From assembly GCF_002127325.2 (NCBI RefSeq), contig NC_035449.2:83857657-83921656 (forward strand): DNA of 64,000 nt. The letters are read 5' to 3'. The stretch comes from Helianthus annuus. Its lineage: Eukaryota > Streptophyta > Magnoliopsida > Asterales > Asteraceae. The notes under the pieces were generated by a model that was given only the letters and a program-made list of their open reading frames with translations, was not told the origin of the DNA and did not search any database. Both the position numbers and the translations under genes were made by a program. Shown here in pieces: positions 11,096 through 21,378 of the stretch. How positions within the stretch are numbered: the stretch's first letter is position 1; each line of letters opens with the position of its first letter.

Positions 11096-13383
11096 TAACA
11101 TTTCACTGTTGCAAAAAGTTCAATTTTTTTTTTACAGATGATATGTTTCCTTTGGAGGAGAGTAGAGAAGTAAGATAAGATCAGCAAAAGGTACCGTTTA
11201 AATTCAGTACTTTGATTTGAATTTGATTCGTCTTCAATCTGATGATAGAACGGTTAAGCAAAAATATTTTTCTCTCTTTTTCTTAGTTTATAACCTTGTA
11301 TATAAAGTGTCCTTTCTCTTGTAAAGGGTAAATTTGCGCAAAAATCCAAGATTTATGCACAAATTTAGGGGGAGAGAGAGAGACATATATAGAGTTTAGG
11401 GGGAGAAAACTCAGAAAAGAAAAAATACAAAACGAGTTTGCTGTATATATGCATTGTTTTAGGGGGAGAAAATGGAAAAAAAATACAAAAACATTAGAAA
11501 GTTGAAAAAGCCAAAAAGATAAATTGCATGATATGGGAAGTGAAATAAATGTTCGTCTTAAAGGGTTTGACTAACACATGTAAGGTGCCATAGCTGAAAA
11601 GACTAGGATCTACTGCGATATGTCGATAGGCTTGACGCTCAACATGATAAAAGATACTAAGTGATAATAAACATAATGAACTATGTACCATGTGGGTAAC
11701 ATACCAACGGTGTATGATTTCATGGTCTTAAATCTTGCGTTGATAGATAGCCAACATCTGAGGTTTCGGGTCTTTATATTGTTGAATCATCCGGGGATAT
11801 CTTGGCTGTTCTTCTGCTTAGAACTAAAATTGTACATGACCCCAGGAAAGAAAGTCACTTGGAATTAGCTCATTTCTATTTGAATGTCTGTATGTTGTCC
11901 CGATACACACAATTTTGATCTGATTCTGAAATCTTCTCTGAAAAAAGTCGTGTACCTCCTCTGCTGCATCCAGATATATGCTGACCTGGAGGTGCTAGGC
12001 AACTACAGCTTCTGCTGCATCCAGATACATGCTGACCTAGCTGTACGTTGTCGCGCTGTAGATCTAATACACCCGAAAGAGGCCCTCTAGTGCCCAAAAG
12101 AAACCCCAAGAAACCTATATCAAATTGAGAAAAACTCGTTTGATCTGTATATTATACCATCTCTGCTTAAGATCTATTCTGTTCTCTTCTCAACCTATTC
12201 CCAGTTAAGATTTCAGAAATCTGGATTGGACTTGTGAAATATGTGGTAGGGAAGATACTTACATGATAGAGTGTGCTGTTTACATTTCCAGGATTTGATT
12301 AGTATTTATTTGGGTGTTCATTGTTAAGAAATCAAAACATGATAAAACAGATTATATGCAGACCTAGACACAGTCAGGATATCTTAAAGGATGACATCAG
12401 TATACTCACCTGCTACGATGAATCGTTGTGCTTACCTTGATCGTGGGGGTATGTCTTGGAATGGGACACACGGGTATAATAGTATAATATTACCTTAAGT
12501 ATATCACGAAGTTAAAAAATTGAAAGTTGAGCGTTAAAGTTTAAGTGGACAAACATATTGGCAATCGCATAGACCAGTTTGATTAGGCTCGTACTGAAAA
12601 GTGTTCCTTAGTTTGCCTTAGAACGAATTTTGATCCCATTGCAATTGTAATTGTATATTATGGTAGTTGTTTATATTTTGGGTTTCTATTTGTTTTTAGT
12701 TTTTTTTTTTTAAAAAAATTAGAAAAATACAAAAATAGTGTCTTGCTTTTCTATAAAACCAAAAATCCAAAAAAAAATAGAGTGTTTATTTGTTTTTCTT
12801 AAAATTAAAAAATGTAACCGTTCTTGAAGATTTGACTGATCATCCAAAGTTGAAAGAATTTAAATTGTGAAATCTGAGTACAAGTACTTGGATGTACCTA
12901 GTGTTCACATGGTACTCTCCCTGTTGCATAAGAAATGTTTGCTTATGAGTTTGTGAGCATGTTCAGAACTTGATTTCAATCAAGAACAAGGGTTGATGAA
13001 GATTGAGATGCTGTTTGCTATTGACGAAGTCTGAAGCAGCACAACAACAAGATGTACCTGAGTTAGAAGAATCGGATACGAAACGCCGTCTGACAATGAA
13101 AGTACATTTGAAGAAGTACCGTGAACCTGCTTGAAAGACAAAAACTGAAGAAGAAAAGAGTTGTTGAGAATCCTCCTCTCACATTCTTTTTGATAAGATT
13201 TTCAAGCAAATGCTGATCATGATCCTAGTATGAAGCTAACCACAAGAGTTGAAGAAAGAGACCAAGTGCTGAGAGTTCAGAAGTCAAGCACTTCCACAAC
13301 ATCTGCAGCATAGTGTCGACCATAGACTTCGTTGAAGACGTTGCTGAATTCAAGTTATGAAGACAATTTGATGACATCAGTCT
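11096..13383 (+). other. TR-GAG1 non-coding 3' region with blocks shared with TR-GAG2
   Basis: No coding frame is supported. It contains three extra AGGGGGAGA purine tracts (11367, 11398, 11461), a 27-bp direct repeat starting CTGCTGCATCCAGATA (11961-11987 and 12012-12038), GTATACTCACCTG (12400-12412) and TTTAAGTGGACAAACATA (12540-12557). The same items recur in the same order in TR-GAG2 (50617-51486). Confidence 0.75.
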
Positions 13384-13393
13384 AGGGGGAGAT
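13384..13393 (+). other. TR-GAG1 polypurine tract
   Basis: AGGGGGAGAT lies immediately before the 3' LTR and is the expected second-strand primer. Copies of this word also occur about 2 kb upstream. Confidence 0.85.
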
Positions 13394-13875
13394 TGTTAGG
13401 CCCTAAAGTGTGAGACTGACGCATCAAATTAATACAACGGGCTATGGTTACGAACTGGGCTTTACCAGGTTAGTTTGTATTAGGTTTTAGACCTTTACAG
13501 GTCACTTGGGCCAAGCTATAGGCCATGTGGGCCAAGCAGGCCCAAGGGGAGCCCATGTAGGGATTTGGGCTTGAGTTAGTATATAAACAAGTTTCTAACT
13601 TGTTTTAGGGTTTGATCTTCATTGTTACTGATTTCCTAGAGAGAGCCAGAGGATTCCATTGGTGGTGTGTCAACTTGTACCAGACGTTTCGCTTTCATAG
13701 TAATAGAACGTGTGCAAGTTGGAAAGTGATTTCGGTTTGTTCTTCATTGTTCATCTTTCTAGTTGGTTTTCGTGTTTCATATTTTCGGTTAATCTTGAAT
13801 CATCTTGTGATTGGATTCCGCACTCTTACAAGATTAGGTTTGATATCATTGAAAGATCCGTTTACGGGACTTACA
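13394..13875 (+). repeat. TR-GAG1 3' LTR
   Basis: 482 bp, TGTTAGGCCC ... GGACTTACA, followed by TSD GTTTT at 13876-13880. It is nearly identical to 6424-6907, with its TATA box at 13580-13587. Confidence 0.95.
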
Positions 13876-14199
13876 GTTTTATAACTTTCTTTCAACTCTT
13901 TTACACTCAATGCACCCAAAACCGATAGAATCGGAACTCGTTTAGGCCTTCTACTCCTTTCCTAGTGAAGTGTCGGTCTAAGATCTGATTCTTATCAAAG
14001 AGACAACCAATTTCGGGTTGAACATGAATAACCGTCACGGACAGACGAACAGTAAGATGATCGGACTGGGGTGATTCCCACTTCGGTCGGAGGACTTGGA
14101 CTTGACGAGGTTCCGTTGTTTAGCACGTTGTCATACTGTCTCGATCAAACTGCAAAACTTTCAAAACGTAACAAATTTTGGAAGTTCTAAAACGATCAG

Positions 14200-14720
14200 G
14201 ACATCGAACAGATTGTCGTCCGATCAGATTGCTATCCGATAGAACGACAACCCGATCGAATTGCACATAAACCTCAACACTTAAACATTTTCAAAATTTT
14301 CAATCGATCAGAATGTCGAACGGATTGCCATCCGATCGAACGACAATCCGATCGGTTGACATTTGAGTCTCCAACACTTAGACTTCAACATTTCCAAAAC
14401 ATGTCAATTTCTAACGGATTGCCATCCGATCGAATGACCATCCTAATGTGAACTTGTTCTCACTGGAAGTGTCTCACCGATCGGATCGCCGTCCGATCGA
14501 ACGATCGTTCGATCGAACGACCTGTAAGGTAGAGATACTTCTCTGATTTTAAAATGTTACAACGAAAACTTCAAAGCCATCATACACAAACACATCCATC
14601 CCAAATGAATGTCAATCCGACTGGATGACCATCCGAACGGATTGACATCCGATCGATTGACCATCCATTCGGATTGTCATCCGATTGGATGACCATTCGT
14701 CACTCAGCCACTTCACACCG
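14200..14720 (+). repeat. Cluster of GATC-centred palindromes in the gypsy LTR
   Basis: Variants of ATCCGATCGGATGACC recur at roughly 15-40-bp spacing. CCGATCGG is exact at 14348-14355 and 14477-14484. A perfect 22-bp palindrome spans 14494-14515. The cluster lies downstream of the LTR TATA box, so it would be transcribed. It recurs at 22690-23260 in the second LTR, with a smaller group upstream of the TATA box (5959-6036, 21905-22005). Confidence 0.85.
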
Positions 14721-14822
14721 TTTATCGTGCCGTTCAATCGCTTATGCTATCGTTTTGTAATCAGGCTAACTTTCCAGCGCTCCCTTCAATCCAAGAGAGT
14801 GTTTATTTACTAAATACAATCT

Positions 14823-15278
14823 GTGAGTATACTCGAACCCTTTTTGCTTTACGCACTTTTGGGTGTTACATACGTTACTTATTCAAATCACAATCGACAC
14901 ACGACGCCAACACTTTTATACGCTGATCGTTATTGCATGCTACGTGTTATTCGATGAATGCTTGTATGTTATGTTTAAACAGTGATTGTTGCCTGACACC
15001 TTAGCAACGATAGTACTATAGTTTGGACTCAGCACCTGTCGTGGACAGGGATTGTTAAGGGTTTTCTTCACGTGTCACAGTGGTGATATGTGTTGCGCAT
15101 TCTACAATTCGCAGTCACGTCTATGCATATTTCATTGTCGATAACCTACTAGCTTTCACTTTGCTACATGTTACATGCTGGTTATGCGTAAATGATTTTT
15201 CGCTATCTTTATACTATTAAACTTGTATGCTCACCTTTACACTATGTGTATTGACCTCTATTTTAATGTATGTGATAG
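14823..15278 (+). promoter_or_regulatory. Candidate intron inside gypsy LTR
   Basis: GTGAGT at 14823-14828 is a strong donor match. TTTTAATGTATGTGATAG ending at 15278 is a possible acceptor near the LTR end. Comparable donor/acceptor pairs occur in the LTRs of three other families here. Splicing is not demonstrated. Confidence 0.35.
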
Positions 15279-15543
15279 GTGTTTAGGATGCCTTTGGTTG
15301 CTAGCTGCTATGGAATCAAGCTAGGAGAGTCTAGAAACAAACTAAATAAAATCTGAGTTGTCGGAATGGATATTTGTCTTTGAGAACAACGTCTATAATA
15401 ACTGTTTTATTTTATATGTTTGTGGTATGGGACATGAACCTTTAATATATTATAATTAATAGTTGTTATGGATTCTCCTAGACAATCCGTTTCACTCAGT
15501 GCCGCGCCCCGATGATTCCGCCATCAGTTGGGGTGTGACAGAT

Positions 15544-15556
15544 TGGTATCAGAGCC
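15544..15556 (+). other. Gypsy element primer-binding site (tRNA-Met type)
   Basis: TGGTATCAGAGCC starts three bases after the LTR end at 15540. Confidence 0.9.
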
Positions 15557-16681
15557 ATAACTATAGGGAATTAGGCAAGACTCGACCTAGTCCGGGTCGA
15601 TGTCTTAGAAACGACCTAGTCTATAGTCTAAGTACCAACAGACCGCCTAGTGCGAACCCGTTAGGGGTCCCGCACGAGCTTATTTCAATTATTCAATCGC
15701 CTCGCAATCATACTATTCTATCACACTGCCATTCCCAAGGCAGTCGCACTGCACTATTTTCGAAAATGAACGAGTCATTAGATCGAGATTAGGTGTGAAA
15801 ACCGCAAACTCTTGATCGGATCGCTTATTCGACCCATATTTTTACTATAAACAAGAGAATGTGCGTTGAATCAGGAGTGAAATCCGTACTTCGACGCAAT
15901 TCTCCTTCTCAATCTCATGATTCCATCACACAAACAGGAACGTAGTCGCTAAGTTAGGGGTGAAACCCGAACCTTGATGACTTGTTCTGCTCTCAAATCT
16001 GGTTTTACAAAACTCTCACCAAAGTCTTGATGTATTCCAACGACTCGAGTTGTGTAAATAACCGAAAGGATGCATGCCATTCACCGTATGCTGGTAATAG
16101 AGCACAGTCTATTAGGCAAAAACGTATACTTACAGTCCTTGAGAATAGTGGAATCACTTTGGGTAGTCGACGTCTATCAAGCCGAGACAAGCTATCGTCG
16201 ATTTCAAGCTCGCAATCGCTGATTTTATGTGTTTTCGATCCTGAGCCGCAACCACTCACTCTGTGTTTTACTGTGATTTGTCGCTTTTATGTGAACTTTT
16301 TATGTGATTTTACCTGTTTATGTGTTTCAATTTTTGGTGATTTACACGCTTTTTGTTGTTTGCCTTGATCAACACGCACCACTCGCAATGCACACCTATC
16401 TCAATACGCTAACAAATCGCTTGCTATGTTACTCGCTATCCTACTCGCTGTGTACTCGCTAATCGCAATCGCTATTCTCGAAGGCGCGACCTTGAATGAT
16501 AGGTGAATACGTGCAATATAGGAAGGTGAATACGTGCAAAATATAGTGTGTTTTCATGGTTGCTGTGATTTATGTGCCTACGAGACTATGTGTTTATGTA
16601 ATTAGTTGTGTTCCTGAGCTTTAGTAGTATCAAGTGTGTTGTGAGGTGAGATTCGTCATATAGCGTCTGAATCCTGTGGCG
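15557..16681 (+). other. Gypsy leader between PBS and gag
   Basis: No supported ORF. Three imperfect repeats of an AGGNGTGAAANCCG-like word lie near 15790, 15870 and 15955, about 82 bp apart. ACTCGCT/ATCGCAA words recur at 16380-16480. This is an untranslated leader. Confidence 0.6.
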
Positions 16682-18010
16682 ATGTCTATTGCAGACGATG
16701 TCGTCATTTGGATCGCCACTTCTCACGCCGCCCGAAGAAACTTTGAGGACAAGCGTATCGCCTCTCTGGTCGCAAAACAGATGGCGAAAGTCATACCGCA
16801 AATTGTCAGTGAGTTGAATGAAAACGCTAGCAAGTCCTCCGAAGAGTCCAGGACTGATTCTCCTAAGTCTACTTTTAGCTTCAAGCAATTCAAAGCCTGC
16901 GGACCCAAAGAATTCACCAGAGAAGATGGACCTACTGCCATGTTTCAACGGTTCGATTCTATCGAAGTCACTCTGCGCCAAAGCAACTGTCCTGATAATC
17001 TCCGCACTGTTAACGCCACTGGCGTTTTACAGTCCAGGGCTCTGAACTGGTGGACTGCCGAAAGAAACAAGCATGGAAATGATTCAGCTTATGGGCTTAC
17101 GTGGGACGAGTTGAAGGACATCCTGATGAAGGAGTTTTGCCCTCCCCACGAGCTTCAAAAGTTGGAGGACGAGTTCTGGCACATCAAACAAGAGGGTGGC
17201 GACAACGCTGGTTTAACTGCCCGCTTTAAGCAGCTGAGCATAATCTGTCTGGGCCAAGTTACTACCCCCGAAATCACCATCAAGAAGTATATCCGTGCTC
17301 TACAGGATTGCGTGGCTGATTTCATGCAAGTCGCGAAGACGACAACTATTGAGGAAACCTTCCTGCTCGCTGCCGAGATCATTGACAAGCGAGTTTGGGC
17401 TGGTTACTTTGATAAAGCCTCCAAGAATCTTCACCAAGTTACCTCTCCTCCCACCGCTGAAACCGCTGCCGCACCGCAAGCTTCAAAGTCCTCCTACCGC
17501 AAGAGAAAGAACAACAACAGTAGCAAGAATTGCGCTGTCACAGCTGCCGCTCTGCTTCAAGTCATTCCAGCTCAACCGCAACTCCAGAACCGCTAAGTAG
17601 CGGCCCCGGTGACCCATGCACCGCCAGCCAAGCATGCATATACTGGTCCTCACTCGCTCTGCCCTACTTGTACCTATCATCATCCCGTGGGGATTGGTTG
17701 CAGATTATGTGTTCACTACAACGTGTACGACCACTTTACTGCTAACTGCTGTACTGGTCCTCGACAAGCTACAACTCAAGGTCAAGCTCCTGCACCACAA
17801 GCTCTCCTTCCTGCTCCCCAGGGCCAACACGCAGCTCCTGCCCCCGCAGCACACGCAAGAGCTTGCTTTGCATGTGGTGATCCCAACCACTTTGCAAACA
17901 TGTGCCCCAACAGAGTGGTGAAGCAAGAGCCACAACAGCGGCCGCAACAACATCAACAGCAGCAGCAGCCAGTAGCCCGCGGACGTGCTTTCAACATCAA
18001 CGCACGCCAA
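16682..18010 (+). pseudogene. Gypsy Gag (capsid + zinc knuckle), one stop
   Basis: Structural protein that forms the virus-like particle. The start is taken at ATG 16682. A retrotransposon-Gag capsid domain spans roughly residues 55-235, with FKACGPKEF, LNWWTAE and the LTWDELKDILMKEFCP segment. A Cys-rich CPTCTYHH segment and a CCHC knuckle, CFACGDPNHFANMC (17864-17905), follow. A TAA at 17594-17596 interrupts the frame between capsid and zinc region; reading continues in the same frame beyond it. The C-terminal part is Gln/Pro/Ala-rich. Base composition is more GC-rich than the surrounding LTRs, which is usual for gypsy coding regions. Confidence 0.85.
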
Positions 18011-18546
18011 GCTCAAGCAGACAACAACGTGGTTAATGGTACGTTCCTTGTGAATGGTATATATGCTTCGTGTTTATTTAATACTGGAGACGATAAATGT
18101 TTTGTATCATTTGAATTTGAAAAGCTCCTTAATCGTAAGCGCGCCCATCTCCCCTCGGCGTTCGATGTTGAAGTTGCCACTGTAAGAACCGTCGCTGTCA
18201 ATTCTGTTCTTCGTGATTGTATGCTTGAACTCAACAATCACGTCTTTCTAACCTTATTCCGATGCAGCTCGGTAGTTTTGACGTCATAGTAAACATGGAT
18301 TTTCTCCGCGAAAATCGTGCTGAAGTTGTTTGCTTCGATAAGATGATTCGTTTCTCGCTCGCTAATGGTGATCAACTTTGTGTGTATGGCGAAACTCCCT
18401 CGAAGGGTCTCAAGCTCATGTCGTGCATCCAAGCAATCAAGTATCTCCGCAAGGAATACAGAGCTTTCTTAGCACACATTGTAGTAGCGGAGAAGGAAAA
18501 GAAAGAGAAGGCAATTGATAAGGTGCCTGTGGTTCGTGATTTTTCC
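18011..18546 (+). pseudogene. Gypsy aspartic protease, catalytic site lost
   Basis: Protease that would mature the polyprotein. The NGTFLVNGIYASCLF segment leads into the active-site position, which reads NTGD: the catalytic Asp is replaced by Asn (codon 18080-18082). A frameshift near 18245 moves the frame from that of Gag to the one carrying DVIVNMDFL. An extra T in the run near 18542 shifts it back at PVVRDF. The three defects mean this copy could not process Gag-Pol. Confidence 0.8.
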
Positions 18547-19863
18547 TAACGTCTTTCCTGATAACTTACCTGGTTTACCTCCGAGTCATGATATCGACTT
18601 TTGTATTGATCTCATTCCTAGAGCAAATCCTGTTGCTAAATATCCTTAGCGCCTCGCTCCGTCCGAAATGCGCGAACTCTTGAGTTAGCTCCAGGAATTG
18701 CTTGACAAAGGCTTCATTCACCCTAGCACCTCTCCTTGGGGCGCGCCAGTTCTTTTCTTCAAAAAGAAGGATGGGTCGTTCCAGATGTGCATCGACTATA
18801 AGCAGTTGAATAAGCTGACTATCAAGAATCGCTATCCCCTGCCCCGAATCGATGATTTGTCTGATCAACTGCAAGGTGCTACATGTTTCTCGAAGATCGA
18901 TTTACGCTCAGGCTATCACTAGTTACGCATTCAGGAGGAAGATATACCGAAAACCGCCTTCCGAACCCGCTACGGCCATTATGAATTCGTCGTAATGCCC
19001 TTTGGTTTAACTAACGCACACGCGGTTTTCATGGATTTAATAAATCGCGTGTCTAAACCATTTCTTGACCGCTTCGTCATCGTATTCATCGACGACATCC
19101 TTATCTATTCGAAGTCGAAAACCGAACATGCGCAGCATCTACGTTTGGTTCTCGAACTACTCCAAGGGAATAGACTCTATGCCAAGTTCTCCAAGTGTGA
19201 ATTTTGGCTGGAAGAGGTTTAATTCCTCGGTCACATCGTCAATAGTCAAGGTATACACGTCGACCCTGCGAAGATCGAAGCTGTTAAGAGTTGGGTTACT
19301 CCAAAATCACCATCCGATGTTCGTTCGTTCCTCGGATTGGCGGGCTATTACCGTCGATTCATCGCTGACTTCTCGAAAATCGTTGTCCCGCTTACTTCTT
19401 TGACACATAAAGACAAGCCTTTTGTTTGGGGAACCGAACAAGAGACTACCTGTCAAACTCTCAAGCATATGCTCTGCAATGCACCCGTTCTCGCTTTACC
19501 CGACAGAAATGATGACTTCATTGTCTATTGTGATGCCTTGAACCTTGGTCTTGGTTGTGTTCTCATGCAACGGGACAAGGTTATCGCCTACGCGTCTCGT
19601 CAGCTCAAGATCCACGAGAAGAACTATACAACCCACGACCTCGAACAATGCGCAGTTGTTTTTGCGTTGAAGATTTGGTGACACTACCTTTATGGTACTA
19701 AGTGTATGGTCTTCACAGACCACAAGAGCCTACAACACATCCTCAGCCAAAAAGAACTGAATATGCGCCAATGCCGATGGGTAGATCTTCTCAACGATTA
19801 CGACAGTGAGATTCGTTATCACCGTGGCAAAGCAAATGTCGTTGCCGATGCTCTAAGCAAGTG
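18547..19863 (+). pseudogene. Gypsy reverse transcriptase and RNase H, multiple stops
   Basis: Copies RNA into DNA and removes the RNA strand. RT landmarks in order are [71 protein letters not shown] and the catalytic [11 protein letters not shown]. RNase H follows with [43 protein letters not shown] and [10 protein letters not shown]. In-frame stops lie at 18647 (TAG), 18686 (TAG), 18920 (TAG), 19220 (TAA), 19679 (TGA) and 19862 (TGA). Each sits where a single C-to-T change from CAG, CAA or CGA would create it. The catalytic residues in RT remain. Confidence 0.9.
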
Positions 19864-21345
19864 AAGCTATTTGCATAGCGTTCGTAATATCCAAGCCCAG
19901 CACCATCTCGAAACTCTTATCCGCGACGCTCAACATGCTTGTTTCACCGAACGCACTCTGAAGAAGGAAAGGATTCTTAACGATGGCGCCCAACTAGTGA
20001 ATATATCGAATGGTATATTCCATTATCTAGAACGAATTTGGATCCCCAAGCGTACCAATTTACGACAAATTTTGCTGGACGAAGCCCACAAGTCTCGATA
20101 TTTTATTCATCCCGGTGCCGATAAGATGTACCAGGACCTTCGCTACAAGTACTGATGGCTGGGTATGAAGAAAGATATCGCTATCTATGTTTCAAAGTGC
20201 CTGACTTTCTCGAAAGTCAAGGCCGAACAGCAAAGACCCTCTGGCTTGCTCGTCCAACCCGAGATCCCTATGTGGAAATGGGAGAGTATAGCTATGGACA
20301 TCATAACAAAACTTCCACACACCCCATCAGGTCACGGCAACATCTGGGTTGTCGTCGACCGTTTGACAAAATCTGCTCATTTTCTGCCAATACGAGAAGA
20401 CTTTAAGGTAGAAAAATTAGCCCGAATCTACACCGATGAGATCATTTATCGACATGGGACGCCTCGCGACATCATCTCTGACAGCGATGGTCGGTTTACC
20501 TCACGCCTTTGGGAAACGTTTCAATCTGCTCTCGGTACTACTCTCAATCTAAGTACCGCCTTCCATCCCAAACCGACGGTCAGACTGAAAGAACGATTCG
20601 TACCCTTGAAGACATGCTTCGCTCGTGTGTCATAGATTTCGGTGGTAATTGGGATGCGCACTTACCTCTAGTCGAATTCTCGTACAATAAAAGTTATCAT
20701 TCTAACATTCAAATGGCACCATTTGAGGCATTATACGGAAGAAAATGTCGATCGCCTATTGTATGACACAAGATCGGAGACACGCAAATAGTCGGTCTCG
20801 AGCTGCTGCAAGAAACGACTGACAAGATCCTCCAAATTCGAGACAATCTGCTGAAAGCTCGGAGTCGTCACAAAAGTTACGCCGATAGACTCCGCAAGCC
20901 CCTTGAATTTGACGTTGGCGATCACGTACTCCTAAAGGTATCACCTCGGAAGGGTGTGATCAGATTCGGCAAGAAAGGAAAGCTCGTGCCTCGATATGTT
21001 GGACTCTTTAAGATTCTGGAAAGGATCGGCTAAGTGGCCTACAGACTCGAACTACCGGAGGAACTTAGCAACGTCCACACGACTTTCAATGTTTCAAACC
21101 TCAGAATGTGCCTTGCTGAGCAGAATTTACAAGTGCCACTTGAGGATCTACAAGTGGACGAAACATTACACTTCGTGGAGAAGCCTGTCGAGATCATGGA
21201 CCAAGAAACCAAGAAGCTCAGGCGCTCACGCATTCCCATTGTGAATGTTCGTTGGGAAGGCAAACGCGACACAGAGTTCACCTGGGAACTCGAAAGTGAC
21301 ATGAAGGTGAAGTACCCACAGTTGTTTGTTACGCCTGCGCCTTAA
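19864..21345 (+). pseudogene. Gypsy integrase with chromodomain-like tail, broken
   Basis: Inserts element cDNA into the genome. The order is the HHCC region around EAHKSRYFIHPGADKMYQDL (here CLTFSK replaces the usual second Cys); the core with MDIITKLP (first Asp) and [13 protein letters not shown] (second Asp); then a 1-bp deletion near 20575 that changes frame before the segment with the third acidic residue (DGQTERT). Later landmarks are CRSPIV, RKPLEFDVGDHVLLKVSP, VAYRLELPEEL and a C-terminal SRIPIVNVRWEG...EFTWE segment resembling the chromodomain-like tail of Tekay/Del elements. Stops lie at 20153 (TGA), 20764 (TGA) and 21032 (TAA). The frame ends at TAA 21343-21345. Confidence 0.88.
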
Positions 21346-21378
21346 TTTCGGGACGAAATTCCCTAAAGTAGGGGAGGC
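21346..21378 (+). other. Gypsy 3' untranslated end with polypurine tract
   Basis: TTTCGGGACGAAATTCCC, then AGTAGGGGAGGC directly before the LTR start at 21379. The TTCGGGACGAAAT word is the usual sequence before the PPT in plant gypsy elements. Confidence 0.85.

Larger units (their letters stand above)
6424..13875 (+). mobile_element. TR-GAG1: young non-autonomous copia-derived element, TSD GTTTT
   Basis: A complete insertion of 7,452 bp, flanked by GTTTT at 6419-6423 and 13876-13880. The uninterrupted sequence in the other host LTR (near 22388) confirms the empty site. The LTRs are 484 and 482 bp and differ by two substitutions and one 2-bp indel. The internal region has a Met-tRNA PBS, a long leader, a Gag-like ORF with two zinc knuckles, a stub of copia protease, a ~2.3-kb non-coding 3' region and a PPT. 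RT, RNase H and integrase are absent, matching the published class of terminal-repeat retrotransposons with a GAG domain (TR-GAG). Confidence 0.93.
5420..15540 (+). repeat. 5' LTR of gypsy element (interrupted by TR-GAG1)
   Basis: It begins TGTAATAACCCG and ends GGGTGTGACA, directly before the PBS. The host LTR sequence is 5420-6423 plus 13881-15540, because GTTTT is duplicated around the insert. U3 contains an array of CGCAA/ATCGCAA words (5640-5935). The TATA box is at 6066-6073 and a large cluster of CCGATCGG-type palindromes lies at 14200-14720. A GTGAGT donor-like site is at 14823. The LTR copy at 21379-24090 aligns colinearly throughout. Confidence 0.93.

Noticed and set aside
12449..12492. 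GGGTATAATA-type promoter within the TR-GAG1 3' region
   Set aside because: An isolated TATA-like word in AT-rich DNA, with no following ORF or conserved context.
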